From NCBI GenBank assembly GCA_017999985.1, contig JAGNKU010000012.1, positions 1 to 64,000 of the forward strand: a stretch of 64,000 nt of DNA. The letters run 5' to 3'. The notes beneath the pieces are model-generated. The model had not been told where the DNA came from. It did not search any database and was given only the letters and a program-made list of their open reading frames with translations. Made by a program: the position numbers and the translations under genes. Positions 51,749-61,574 of this stretch are shown here, piece by piece. Positions within the stretch are counted from its first letter, which is position 1; every line of letters begins with the position of its first letter. This DNA comes from Phycisphaerae bacterium (GTDB lineage Bacteria > Planctomycetota > Phycisphaerae > UBA1845 > Fen-1342).

Positions 51749-53152
51749 TCAGGTCTTCACGAAGCGGATCCCGGAGTCCCAGCCGTCCGCGCCCACCGAC
51801 CGGATCGAGACCACCCGCCCCCGACGCAGCCGCGCCCGGTCGGAAGTCCCTGGCAGCTCGATCTCCACCACGTCGTTGCGCGACAGCGGCCAGGCGGTCC
51901 GCAGGCGCGCGCCGCCCTGGCTGATGTCCATCATGCGCACCTCGGTCCATTCACCGTCGAGCACCGGCAACGGCTTGCCGTGATAGATGAACCGCACCCG
52001 CACGGGCACATTGCATTCATGCCGCGGGTGGCGCCGTTGCTCCTCCCCGACCCGCAGGAACGAGTCGCGCGGCTCGATGTCCTGCTCGATGAGCGGGGCC
52101 TGCTGTCCCAGCGCCCCCAGCGACAGCTTGCTGGGCTCGCCAGTGCTCGCCGGTGCCCGCGAGGGATCCTCGCACACCAGCCGCTCCACGATCGCCGCCC
52201 AGGCGTCGAAGATGTCGGAGTCGAAGTGCTTGCCGCGGCCTTCCCGCATGATGCGGAGGGTCTCCTGCGGTGGGGTGGGGCCGCGATACGGGCGCGCCGC
52301 GCAGATCGCATCGAAGACGTCCACCACCGCGCAGATACGGGCCGCGAAACTGACGCGCGCGTCGCGCAGCCCCTCGGGATAACCGGTGCCGTCCGGACGC
52401 TCGTGGTGATCGCGCACCATTTCGATCACGAACGCCGGCACGGCCGGGTTGTTTCTGAGCTCGTCGGCGCCGATCAGCGGATGTCGTCGGATGGTCTGCC
52501 ACTCGTCCGGTGCGAGCTTGCCCTCCTTGTTCAGCAACTCGGCGGGAATGCCGCGTTTCCCGATGTCGTGCAGCATGCCGCCCTCGACCAGGGCCGTGCG
52601 GAGTTCCTCATCGCCGGGCCGCAACTCGTTGACCAGCAGGCCGCAGCCGACGCCGACGCTCACCATGTGCAGCGTCGTGTAGTAGTCGTGCCCCGACATG
52701 TCCAGCAAGTAGGAGAACTGCTGCGGGTCTTCGGTCGCCCAGGTCGCGAACTTGCGGCTCATGTCCGCGATCATCGCGATCGGCTCGGGCTGGTTCGGGA
52801 AGATCAGCACGTCCTCGATCATGCGCTTGCAGCTCGCCCGGATCAGCCGGGCCCGCTCCACCCGCTGCAGGTGCGGATCGTGGAAGGTCTCTTCCACCCG
52901 GTCGCTCAGCAGCCGGCGGTAGGCCTTGTGCTGTGACATCGGGATGTACAGGAACTCGATGTGCTGCTCCATCAGCCGCTGGCGGTCCTGCAGGGTGAAT
53001 TCGATCCCGGTCGTGCGGTACAGCACGGCCGGGGCGTCCGGCGCCGGCTTGAGATAGAGGTCCATTTCCAGGAGGCGCGCGTCGAAGGACTCGATACTGA
53101 CCGGGAAGAGACGCAACTCGGTTGTTTTTGCCGGAGCGGCCGCGGTCGTCAT
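51749..53152 (-). CDS. HD-GYP phosphodiesterase with C-terminal PilZ domain
   Basis: 467 aa, GGGAGG before the ATG. Residues ~150-330 are HD-GYP: GGMLHDIGKRGIP, RRHPLIGADEL, RDHHERPDGTGYPEGL (HHE and GYP motifs), VVDVFDAICAARPYR. Residues ~375-467 are PilZ: RRHPRHECNVPVRV and MMDISQGGARLRT (RxxxR and DxSxxG c-di-GMP sites). It should hydrolyse cyclic di-GMP and bind it allosterically. No receiver domain; the N-terminal ~140 residues are unassigned. Such enzymes control motility or adhesion, which fits the pilT locus elsewhere in the window. Confidence 0.93.
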   Translation of the reverse strand: MTTAAAPAKTTELRLFPVSIESFDARLLEMDLYLKPAPDAPAVLYRTTGIEFTLQDRQRLMEQHIEFLYIPMSQHKAYRRLLSDRVEETFHDPHLQRVERARLIRASCKRMIEDVLIFPNQPEPIAMIADMSRKFATWATEDPQQFSYLLDMSGHDYYTTLHMVSVGVGCGLLVNELRPGDEELRTALVEGGMLHDIGKRGIPAELLNKEGKLAPDEWQTIRRHPLIGADELRNNPAVPAFVIEMVRDHHERPDGTGYPEGLRDARVSFAARICAVVDVFDAICAARPYRGPTPPQETLRIMREGRGKHFDSDIFDAWAAIVERLVCEDPSRAPASTGEPSKLSLGALGQQAPLIEQDIEPRDSFLRVGEEQRRHPRHECNVPVRVRFIYHGKPLPVLDGEWTEVRMMDISQGGARLRTAWPLSRNDVVEIELPGTSDRARLRRGRVVSIRSVGADGWDSGIRFVKT

Positions 53153-53396
53153 CAGTGCCTCCCCCCAATCACGGTTACGGGAGAACGCCTCGCACTATGA
53201 CATCGTACTGCCCGCCCCGGGCCTTCACTCCGCTGGCCGACGACCGCACCGAGTTCTCGGACGTGCCTGCGCCGCCGGGTCGCGCGTGGCTTTTTATCCT
53301 GCCCGGTGCCGGTGATTGCAGACTGATCCGCGCCGCCCGGCGTGACGTGCGCACGGACGGCAACGGTCTGGGCTTGCGTCGCGAGCGCGGTACTGC

Positions 53397-54059
53397 TCAG
53401 CGCTTCCGCACCAGCATGAGGCCGTCCCCGATGGGGACCAGGCTGAAGCTCACACGCGGGTCGGCCTGGATCTTGCGGTTCAGTTGCGCCATGGCCTGGG
53501 CCTTGGCCTGGTCGGGGGTCGGGGCCACCACGCGCCCGCCGCTGAACGCGTTGTCGATCGCGACCAGTCCGCCAGGCCGCAGCAGTGTCAGCACGCGCTC
53601 GTAGTACGCGTCGCTGTTTTCCTTGTCCGCGTCGATGAACGCGAAATCGAAGGTCCCACCCTGGCCCGCGGCGAGCAACGCATCGAGGGTCTGCAGCGCC
53701 GGCGCCAGGCGCAGCTCGATTCGGTCCGCCAGCCCGGCCTGTGCCCAGTAGCGCTGCGCGATGGCCGTCCATTCCGCGTTGATGTCGCAGCAGATGAGCT
53801 GCCCGTCGGCCGGCAGCGCGGCCGCCACGCACAGTGCGCTGTAGCCCGTGAACGTCCCGATCTCCAGCGCCCGCCGCGCCCCCAGGAGCTCGACCAGCAG
53901 TCGCATGAACTGCCCCTGCTCCGGCGCGATCTGCAGCTCCGGGTCGGGCAGCCGCCCCGTCTCCGCGCGCAGCCGGCGCCCTACCTCCGGCTCACGCAGC
54001 GTGACGTCGACGAGATAGGCCTGCAACTCCGGTGTCAGCGGCAGTGTGCGCGTGGACAC
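53397..54059 (-). CDS. class I SAM-dependent O-methyltransferase (CCoAOMT-like)
   Basis: 220 aa. GTG start at 54059 with AAGGAG eight bases upstream. Family 3 motifs: EQGQFMRLL, ALEIGTFTGYSALCVA, ICCDINAEWTAIA, FDFAFIDADKENSDAYYE (metal Asp), LLRPGGLVAIDNAFSGG. Members methylate catechol-type substrates with a divalent metal. The substrate here is unknown. It lies 129 bp downstream of ppdK on the same strand. Confidence 0.92.
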   Translation of the reverse strand: MSTRTLPLTPELQAYLVDVTLREPEVGRRLRAETGRLPDPELQIAPEQGQFMRLLVELLGARRALEIGTFTGYSALCVAAALPADGQLICCDINAEWTAIAQRYWAQAGLADRIELRLAPALQTLDALLAAGQGGTFDFAFIDADKENSDAYYERVLTLLRPGGLVAIDNAFSGGRVVAPTPDQAKAQAMAQLNRKIQADPRVSFSLVPIGDGLMLVRKR

Positions 54060-54188
54060 GATTTTCGCTCCTTGGCCCTGGGCGGTGCGTCAGACCGGCG
54101 GATTGCAGCCGCGGCGCCAGCCAACAGCCGGGGCACGCCACGCAGCGCGGCGTGCCCCGCGTCGAACCGGCTGTAACGGACGGCGCGC

Positions 54189-57044
54189 CTAGCGCCGCGC
54201 CTTGGCGGTCTTCCGCGCCTTCGCCTTTGGGGCCGGCCTGGACTTCTTGCCCGACCGGGCCGGCTTCTTCGCTTTCGATGCGCGCGGCGCGGCCTGCGCT
54301 TCCTCTTCCTCTTCAATCACGGCCTGCGCCGCCGCCAGCCGCGCGATCGGCACGCGGTAGGGCGAGCAGCTCACGTAGTTCATGCCCACGTGGTGGCAGA
54401 ACTTGACGCTGTCGGGGTCGCCGCCGTGCTCGCCGCAGATGCCGACCTTCAGCGTGGGGTTGACCTCGCGGGCCAGGTCGATGCCGATGTACACCAGCAT
54501 GCCTACGCCGACCTGGTCGAGCGACACGAACGGGTCCTGCTCGAAGATGCCGGTCTTGTTTGCGTTCACGTAGTCGGGCAGGAAGCGCCCCGCGTCGTCG
54601 CGCGACAGGCCCATCGTCATCTGCGTCAGGTCGTTCGTGCCGAAGCTGAAGAACTCGGCCACCTGGCCGATCTCGTCCGCCGTGATCGCCGCCCGCGGCG
54701 TCTCGATCATCGTGCCGACCAGGTAGTCCAGCTTCACGCCGGCCTTGCGAATGATCTCGTCCGCCACCGCCCGCGTCTGCTCAACCAGGATCTCCAACTC
54801 GCGCGCGTCGATCGTCAGCGGGATCATGATCTCCGGGCTGACCTTGCCGCCGCGCTTCTTCACGGCCAGCGCCGCCTCGATGATCGCCCGCACCTGCATA
54901 TCCAGGATTTCGGGATACGTGATGCACAACCGGCAGCCGCGGTGCCCGAGCATCGGGTTCGCCTCGTGGAGCTGCTCCGCCCGCTGCAGGATCTTCTCGG
55001 TCGGGATCCCCGTTGCGCGCGACAGGTCGTCCGCCTGCTCCGGCGTGCGCGGCACGAACTCATGCAGCGGCGGATCGATCAGGCGGATCGTCACCGGCCG
55101 GCCGGCCATCGCTTCGAAGATGCCGATGAAGTCGTCGCGCTGGTACGGCAGCAGCTTGTCGAGCGCCGCCTTGCGCGCCTCCGGCGTCTCCGCGACGATC
55201 ATCTCCTGGATCGCCAATTGCCGCTCGCGCGTCGCGAAGAACATGTGCTCCGTCCGGCACAGGCCGATGCCCTCGGCGCCCATCTCCACGGCCTTCGCCG
55301 CATCTTCCGGCGTGTCCGCGTTCGTGCGCACCCGCAGCCGGCGGCGCTGGTCCACCCAGCCCATCAGCGTGAAGAACTCCTTCGGGGGCTTCGGCCGCTG
55401 CAGCTCGAGCTTGCCGTTGTAGACCGTGCCGGTCGAGCCATCCAGCGTCAGGTAATCGCCCTGCTTGATCACGGTCGCGCCAATCGTCATCTGACCGGCG
55501 TCATAGTCGATCTTCAACGTCTCGCAGCCGACGATGCAGCACTTGCCCCAACCGCGCGCCACGACCGCCGCGTGCGAGGTTTTGCCACCGGTCTGCGTCA
55601 GAATGCCCTTCGCGGCCTGCATGCCGCCGACGTCCTCGGGGCTCGTCTCCTTCCGCACCAGGATCACGTCCGCGCCGTCGGCGGCCCGCGACTCGGCTTC
55701 GTGGGCCGAGAACACGACCTGCCCGCACGCCGCGCCCGGGACCGCGTTGATGCCTTCGGTCAGCTTCTGCTTGTCCAGCTCCGCGCGGCCGACCTTCGGG
55801 CTGATAACCGGGTAGAACAACCGTTCGATGTCCTCGCGGACGATGCGCTTGATCGCCTGGTCCTTCGTGATCACCGGCTTGGACGCCGCCGCCACGTACT
55901 GCTTCGGCAGATACCCCGCCTTGGCCAGCCGGCTGGCTTCGGCCGCCGTCATCAGCGGCAGCGACGCCTGCTCGACCGCGATGCGGAACGCCGCCGCCGG
56001 CGTGCGCTTGCCCGTCCGGCACTGCAGCATGTAGAGCTTGCCGCGCTCGAACGTGAATTCCAGGTCCTGCATTTCGCCGTAGTGGATCTCGAGGATCGCC
56101 CGCATGGCACAAAGCTGGTCATAGATCGCGGGCATCTTCCTGCCGAGGTCGGACAGCTTGATCGGCGTGCGAATGCCGGCCACGACGTCCTCGCCCTGCG
56201 CGTTCACCAGCATGTCGCCGTAGAACACGTTCTCGCCCGTGCTCGGGTCGCGCGTGAAGCACACGCCCGTACCGCTGTCGTCGCCCATGTTGCCGAAGAC
56301 CATCTGCTGCACGTTGACGCCCGTGCCCTTCAGATCGGTGATCTTCTCGACGCGGCGATAGGTGACGGCCTTCTCGGCGTTCCACGAGCCGAACACCGCG
56401 TTGATCGCGCCGACGAGCTGCTCCCACGGGTCCTGCGGGAAGTCGCGCCCCGTCTGATCGCGGAAGAACGCCTTGAACTCGCCGCACAGCTCCTTGAGCC
56501 GTTCGGCGGGCAGCTCGTTGTCGAACTTCACGCCGGCGCGCTCCTTGATCGCGTGCAGCTTCCCTTCGAGCACGTCCTTGCTCAGGCCGACGACGACGGT
56601 GGAGTACATCTGGAGGAACCGGCGGTACGCGTCCCAGGCGAAGCGCGGGTTCCTGGTCGCCTCGGCGAGGCCGACGACGGACTGGTCGGTGAGGCCAAGG
56701 TTGAGGATGGTTTCCATCATGCCCGGCATCGAGCGGGCCGCGCCGCTGCGCACAGAGACGAGCAGCGGGTCTTGCGGGTCGCCGAGCTTCTTGCCGCAGA
56801 CCTTTTCCAGGCGGGCGAGCTGCTGGCGGACTTCCTTCTCCATGCCGGCAGGCCACTGCCGGTTGTGCGTGTCGTAGTAAGCGCAGGCCTCGACGGCGAT
56901 GGTGAACCCGGCGGGGACGGGGAGGCCGATGTTGGTCATCTCGGCCAGGCCGGCGCCCTTGCCGCCGAGGAGCTGGCGGTCGGAGCCCTTGCCCTCCGCC
57001 TTGCCGGCCCCGAAGAAGTAGACGTATTTCTTGCTCGCTGCCAT
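54189..57044 (-). CDS. ppdK: pyruvate, phosphate dikinase
   Basis: 951 aa from ATG 57044 (AAGGA upstream), about 45 longer than typical. N-terminal nucleotide domain (LLGGKGAGLAEM), the phosphohistidine swivel GGKTSHAAVVARG (His ~490), and the PEP/pyruvate barrel with GTNDLTQMTMG and CGEHGGDPDSVKF (Cys ~868). It interconverts pyruvate + ATP + Pi and PEP + AMP + PPi. After the conserved end (PIARLAAAQAV) comes an acidic EEEEE stretch and a Lys/Ala/Pro/Arg tail resembling a histone-H1-like segment. No PPDK regulatory protein gene is nearby. Confidence 0.95.
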   Translation of the reverse strand: MAASKKYVYFFGAGKAEGKGSDRQLLGGKGAGLAEMTNIGLPVPAGFTIAVEACAYYDTHNRQWPAGMEKEVRQQLARLEKVCGKKLGDPQDPLLVSVRSGAARSMPGMMETILNLGLTDQSVVGLAEATRNPRFAWDAYRRFLQMYSTVVVGLSKDVLEGKLHAIKERAGVKFDNELPAERLKELCGEFKAFFRDQTGRDFPQDPWEQLVGAINAVFGSWNAEKAVTYRRVEKITDLKGTGVNVQQMVFGNMGDDSGTGVCFTRDPSTGENVFYGDMLVNAQGEDVVAGIRTPIKLSDLGRKMPAIYDQLCAMRAILEIHYGEMQDLEFTFERGKLYMLQCRTGKRTPAAAFRIAVEQASLPLMTAAEASRLAKAGYLPKQYVAAASKPVITKDQAIKRIVREDIERLFYPVISPKVGRAELDKQKLTEGINAVPGAACGQVVFSAHEAESRAADGADVILVRKETSPEDVGGMQAAKGILTQTGGKTSHAAVVARGWGKCCIVGCETLKIDYDAGQMTIGATVIKQGDYLTLDGSTGTVYNGKLELQRPKPPKEFFTLMGWVDQRRRLRVRTNADTPEDAAKAVEMGAEGIGLCRTEHMFFATRERQLAIQEMIVAETPEARKAALDKLLPYQRDDFIGIFEAMAGRPVTIRLIDPPLHEFVPRTPEQADDLSRATGIPTEKILQRAEQLHEANPMLGHRGCRLCITYPEILDMQVRAIIEAALAVKKRGGKVSPEIMIPLTIDARELEILVEQTRAVADEIIRKAGVKLDYLVGTMIETPRAAITADEIGQVAEFFSFGTNDLTQMTMGLSRDDAGRFLPDYVNANKTGIFEQDPFVSLDQVGVGMLVYIGIDLAREVNPTLKVGICGEHGGDPDSVKFCHHVGMNYVSCSPYRVPIARLAAAQAVIEEEEEAQAAPRASKAKKPARSGKKSRPAPKAKARKTAKARR

Positions 57045-57365
57045 GTTTGGTCCTTCGCACTGGAGGCCCCGGGTTGCTGGGGCATGGGTTCCTCGCCGAC
57101 CACGCGCGGCGAAAACGGAGTCGCGGATCATAACCGCGAACGGCGGTGAGGTGTAGGGGTTGAAGGTAGCTCCGGGCGCGCTCCCGACAGCGAAGCATCT
57201 GCGCGGCAGAGCCAGTGTACGACGGCGCACAGAGCAGAGCGTGTTGGTGCGCGACGATTCAGATCTCCCGGCGCGGGCGTGCGCGACACCGGACAGTGCG
57301 AAGTGGACGGCTGAGGCCGGTCACCGCGCCGCACAGTCTCGCGTCATGCGATACGATGTGCACTC
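57045..57365. promoter_or_regulatory. divergent intergenic region ppdK / ROK kinase
   Basis: 321 bp that must contain promoters for both genes. No repeat family, riboswitch or clear -35/-10 pair is seen. Confidence 0.3.
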
Positions 57366-58304
57366 ATGAACACCATTCTCGGCCTCGACATCGGCGGGAC
57401 GAAGACGGCCGTGGTGCTGGGGGACCATGACGCGCGCATCGTCCATCGCACCGTGTTCGAGACGCGCCCGGAGCGCGGGTTCGCGGCGACCTGGGCGGAG
57501 CTGCGTGACCACATCGCAACCGCGCAACGCCGGGCGACTGAACTGGCCCGCACCGTCGACGCCGTCTCGGTGTCCATCGGCGGGCCGCTGCAAATCGAGC
57601 CCGGCATCATCAAGTCGCCGCCGAACCTGCCCGGCTGGGATGACATCCCGTTGAAACAGCTGTTGGCGGACCTCACCGGACTGCCCGTGTACATCGAGCA
57701 TGACGGCAACGCCGGGGCGCTCGCCGAGTGGCTGTTCGGCGCGGCGCGCGGGGCGCGGAACGTGATCTTCCTGACCATGGGCACGGGCTTTGGCGGCGGG
57801 TTGATCCTGAACGGTCAACTCTACCGCGGAACGTGCGACACCGCCGGCGAAGTGGGGCACGTGCGGATTGCGGACGACGGGCCGGTGGGGTTCGGCAAGG
57901 CCGGCTCGTGGGAGGGGCTGTGCGCGGGCGCGGGCGTCGCGAAGCTCGCGGCGGTGCGCCATCCCGAGCGTTGGCCGGCGGACAAAGTGACGGCCCGAGA
58001 CGTCGCAGAAGCCGCGCTCGCAGGCGATGCCCAGGCGGTCGCGGTCCTGCGCGAGGTCGGCGGCCACCTTGGCCGCGGACTGGCCATCCTCGTGGACGTG
58101 CTCAACCCCGAGGTGATCGTGATCGGCGCGCTGGCCGTGCGTTTGGGTGATCTGGTTCTCGGACCGGCACGCCAAGTCCTGGCACGCGAGGCACTGCCGG
58201 ACGCCGTGCGTGTCTGCCGCGTCTTGCCGGCCGGGCTGGGCGAGCGGATCGGCGACGTCGCTTGCCTGTGCGCGGCGATCGTGGCCGTCGGCAAACACGC
58301 GTGA
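57366..58304 (+). CDS. ROK-family sugar kinase (glucokinase-like)
   Basis: 312 aa. Phosphate-1 motif LGLDIGGTKTAVVLG, catalytic Asp in EHDGNAGALAEW, FLTMGTGFGGGLILNGQL (phosphate 2) and GEVGHVRI (sugar-binding Glu-His, His ~166). The ROK zinc motif CxCGxxGCxE that normally follows is replaced by GPVGFGKAGSWE, with no Cys ligands. It probably phosphorylates glucose, a related hexose or N-acetylmannosamine. It lacks a DNA-binding domain, so it is a kinase and not a ROK repressor. Confidence 0.88.
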   Translation: MNTILGLDIGGTKTAVVLGDHDARIVHRTVFETRPERGFAATWAELRDHIATAQRRATELARTVDAVSVSIGGPLQIEPGIIKSPPNLPGWDDIPLKQLLADLTGLPVYIEHDGNAGALAEWLFGAARGARNVIFLTMGTGFGGGLILNGQLYRGTCDTAGEVGHVRIADDGPVGFGKAGSWEGLCAGAGVAKLAAVRHPERWPADKVTARDVAEAALAGDAQAVAVLREVGGHLGRGLAILVDVLNPEVIVIGALAVRLGDLVLGPARQVLAREALPDAVRVCRVLPAGLGERIGDVACLCAAIVAVGKHA

Positions 58305-58405
58305 GTACCGGCGTGACGGCGGCGGCACGCGGCGCGGTACACAACCAGTCGGCCGTCGCTTGCAGCCGTCCGAGTGCCGACATTATCCGCACAGAGCCCG
58401 CCTGC

Positions 58406-58434
58406 TTGTTCGGCGATTGCGTTTCCGTTACAGT
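58406..58434 (+). promoter_or_regulatory. possible promoter upstream of the C25 peptidase gene
   Basis: TTGTTC (58406-58411) and TACAGT (58429-58434) are 17 bases apart in a locally AT-richer stretch. This is a weak sigma-70-like match, 150 bp upstream of the start codon. Confidence 0.2.
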
Positions 58435-58580
58435 TATCTTTTGAGTGGGGCGGGTGTTCGGCGCGCGGGAGCAACCGCGCCAGCAGAACCGGGGTCCGGA
58501 GCGGCCGTGGAGCCGCGACCGGCCTTGTTGACGGGGCCAAGGGAATGTCTCTGCAAGCCGGCTTTGCCGAGGAGGAATCC

Positions 58581-61493
58581 ATGAAGCGTCGGAGCGCGCC
58601 CGCGTCGTACGGCTGTGTGACTGGCGGCCTGTCGGTGTTGGTCCTGATCTTCATGTTGGCTGCGCCGGCGATCGCTGGGCAGGAAGGCACGCTCAGCACG
58701 ACGATCACGGTTGGGCCGTACCAGATGGTCGAGACGGCGCGCGGCAACGAGCTGCGCGTCGAGGGTTTTGGCCGGCTACTGGTGCCGGGCAAGCCGAACC
58801 TGCCAGCCCGCATCTTCGCGATCGCCGTTCCGCCGGGTGCCGAGGTGACGGGCGTGGACTACGAGTGCGCGCCGGGCATCACGCTGCCGGGCAGCTACGA
58901 GATCCTGCCCGCCCCGCTGCCGCGCGTGGTCGGCCCGGAAGACCCGGCCATCCAGGCGGCGCGCGAGCAGACGTACCTCGCGAACCACGCGGCGGTATAC
59001 AGCAGCGACGCGGCGTACCCGGCCCGCATCGTCACGCTGGAGCGCGTCGCGCACTATCGCAAATATGATCTGGTGGACGTGCGCGTGGCGCCGTTCACGT
59101 ACCGACCGCTGTCGGGGCAACTGACGTACCACGGCTCCATCCAGGTGAACGTGCGCTACGTGTTGCCGGACGAGGAACAGGCGGGACGTCTGTACCCCCC
59201 GGTTGATGACGACCTGCCGCAGACGGAGGCGATCGCCCGCGCGCTGATCGCGAACTATGCGCAGGCGGCGGCGTGGTACCCCGCGAGCCCGCGCGACGGA
59301 CGTGACCTGTACGACTTTGTCATCATCACGCTCGACTCGCTGACCACCGCGGTGCAGCCGCTGGTGGACTGGGAAACCACCAAGGGCCGTTCGGTGTACG
59401 TGGCGACCATGCCCTGGATCATCGCCAACTACACGGGCTACGACAACGCGGAGCGCATCCGTAACTTCCTGCGGGCGAAGTACCCGTCCAGCCAGTGGGG
59501 CATTCGCGATGTGCTGCTCGTCGGGCACTACGACGACGTGCCGATGCGGCGCACCGCGCAGAACCTCGGCTACGGCCAGCCGGAGACGGATTACTACTAC
59601 GCCGAGCTGTCCCTGGCCGACAGCGCCTCCTGGGACGCGAACGGCAATCACGCCTACGGCGAGGATTCCGACCCGATCGACTTCTACGCCGAAGTGAACG
59701 TGGGCCGCATCCCCTGGAGCGACGCAACGACCGTGCAAAGCATCTGCCAGAAGTCGGTGGCCTATGAGCAGAACGAGGACCCGACGTTCAAGCGGAACAT
59801 GCTGCTGCTCGGGGCCTACTTCTGGGATGACACCGACAACGCCGTGCTGATGGAAGCCAAGGTGGACCAGCCATGGATGACGGGCTGGACGCTCACGCGG
59901 ATGTACGAAAAGAACTCGGGTTACATGTCGACGTACCCGTGCGACTATCCGCTGCTGCAGAGCAACGTCATGGCCGTCTGGCCGGCGGGCAAGTTCGCGT
60001 TCGTCAACTGGGCCGGGCACGGCTCGCCCACGTCGGCGCACATCCTGGGGCTGGGCGCGCCGGCGTTCATCGCCGCCAGCGACTGCCCGGCGCTGAACGA
60101 CAACTACCCCGCGATCATCTTCGCGGATGCGTGCAGCAACTCGGACACCGATGAGCTCAACATCGGCCAGGCGATGTTGAAGCAGGGGGCGGTGGGGTTC
60201 GTCGGGGCCACGAAGGTCGCGTACGGCTGCCCCGGCTGGACCGGCCCGACTAGCGGCTCCAGCCAGTCCATGGACTATTTCTTCACGACCGGCCTGACCT
60301 CGGGCGAATACACGCAGGGCGAGTCGCACCAGGCGGCCCTGCGCCAGATGTACACGCTGGGGCTGTGGGACGCGCTGAAGTACGAGACGTTTGAGTGGGG
60401 CGCCCTGTGGGGCAACCCGGACTTGCGCATGTTGCCGCCGCCGCCGCTGACCATTCGCCTGGTCGAAGATCCGCCGCAGTACGTGGTCCCCGGTGAAACG
60501 ACGGCGTTGCACGTCGAGATCAACAACGGCACCGAGACGTACGCGCCCGGCACGGGCCTGCTGTACTACCGCTATAACGACGGCCCGTACCTGACTGCAC
60601 CGCTCGTGCCCCAGCTCGGCAACGTGTTCCTCGCGACGCTGCCGGCGACGCCGTGCGGCAAGACGCTGTGCTATTACGTCTCGGCGGCTTCGACGGTGGG
60701 GACGGTGGTGACGGCCCCGTCCGACGCGCCGGCCGCGACCTACCAGTCGGCGGCGATCCCGATCGTGACGGTGTACAACAAAGACATGAGCACCAATCCG
60801 GGCTGGGTCAAGCTTCCGAACACGGCGGCCAACCAGTGGGCGTGGGGCCATCCGAACGGCGGCGGCGGCGAGTACGGCGCCGCGGACCCCGCCAACGGCT
60901 ACACCGGCGCGAACGTGGTGGGCTACAACCTGAACGGCGATTACGCCAACGGCCTCTCGGAAATGAACATCACGACGACGGTGATGAACTGCTCCGGGCT
61001 GACCGGCGTAAGGCTGTCCTTCTACCGCTGGCTGGGCGTCGAGTCGCCGACGTATGATCACGCCTACATCCGCATCACCACCAACGGCAGCTCGTGGAAC
61101 ACCGTCTGGCAGAACACGGGTACCGTGGACGATGGCGCGTGGGTTTACCAGGAATATGACCTGTCGGCGTACGCGGACAATCGCCCGACCGTGCAGCTCC
61201 GTTGGACGATGGGCGTGACCGATAGTGCGTGGCGCTACTGCGGGTGGAACATCGACGATGTGAAGGTCTGGGCGGCCGACCCGACCGCGTGCCCGGATGT
61301 TGTCGGTGACCTGAACTGCGACGGTGAGGTCACGTTCGGCGACATCAACCCGTTTATTCTGGCGTTGACGAACCCAGTCGCCTACGCGGATGCGTACCCG
61401 GACTGCGACGTGAACCTGGCGGATGTGAACGACGATGGCACGGTGAGCTTCGGCGACATCAATCCGTTCGTGCTGCTGCTGTCCGGGCAGTAG
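58581..61493 (+). CDS. C25 (gingipain-like) secreted cysteine peptidase with dockerin tail
   Basis: 970 aa. GGAGG before ATG 58581; signal peptide ending AIAG. An N-terminal propeptide-like region (~30-230) is followed by the caspase-like catalytic domain: DFVIITLDSL, WGIRDVLLVGHYDDVP, His480 in WAGHGSPTSA and Cys518 in FADACSNSDTD. Then an Ig-like segment (~650-720), a beta-sandwich (~735-890) and a dockerin-like pair (GDLNCDGEVTFGDINPFILAL ... DVNDDGTVSFGDINPFVLLL) at the C-terminus. A secreted protein-degrading enzyme held on the cell or matrix by its tail is inferred. Confidence 0.9.
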   Translation: MKRRSAPASYGCVTGGLSVLVLIFMLAAPAIAGQEGTLSTTITVGPYQMVETARGNELRVEGFGRLLVPGKPNLPARIFAIAVPPGAEVTGVDYECAPGITLPGSYEILPAPLPRVVGPEDPAIQAAREQTYLANHAAVYSSDAAYPARIVTLERVAHYRKYDLVDVRVAPFTYRPLSGQLTYHGSIQVNVRYVLPDEEQAGRLYPPVDDDLPQTEAIARALIANYAQAAAWYPASPRDGRDLYDFVIITLDSLTTAVQPLVDWETTKGRSVYVATMPWIIANYTGYDNAERIRNFLRAKYPSSQWGIRDVLLVGHYDDVPMRRTAQNLGYGQPETDYYYAELSLADSASWDANGNHAYGEDSDPIDFYAEVNVGRIPWSDATTVQSICQKSVAYEQNEDPTFKRNMLLLGAYFWDDTDNAVLMEAKVDQPWMTGWTLTRMYEKNSGYMSTYPCDYPLLQSNVMAVWPAGKFAFVNWAGHGSPTSAHILGLGAPAFIAASDCPALNDNYPAIIFADACSNSDTDELNIGQAMLKQGAVGFVGATKVAYGCPGWTGPTSGSSQSMDYFFTTGLTSGEYTQGESHQAALRQMYTLGLWDALKYETFEWGALWGNPDLRMLPPPPLTIRLVEDPPQYVVPGETTALHVEINNGTETYAPGTGLLYYRYNDGPYLTAPLVPQLGNVFLATLPATPCGKTLCYYVSAASTVGTVVTAPSDAPAATYQSAAIPIVTVYNKDMSTNPGWVKLPNTAANQWAWGHPNGGGGEYGAADPANGYTGANVVGYNLNGDYANGLSEMNITTTVMNCSGLTGVRLSFYRWLGVESPTYDHAYIRITTNGSSWNTVWQNTGTVDDGAWVYQEYDLSAYADNRPTVQLRWTMGVTDSAWRYCGWNIDDVKVWAADPTACPDVVGDLNCDGEVTFGDINPFILALTNPVAYADAYPDCDVNLADVNDDGTVSFGDINPFVLLLSGQ

Positions 61494-61574
61494 CCGGTCC
61501 GCCATGAGTTGCGGTTACTCCGGCCAGCATTGGGTCTCCGTGCCCAGCGCTGGCCGGTTCACTTGCCCCCGCGT

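Noticed and set aside
54390-57149. 919-codon plus-strand frame opposite ppdK
   Set aside because: Antisense shadow of a strongly conserved enzyme; no start signal and no domain.
58776-61505. 909-codon minus-strand frame opposite the C25 peptidase gene
   Set aside because: The composition (Arg/Val/His-rich) is typical of an antisense frame, whereas the plus strand has clear catalytic motifs and a signal peptide.
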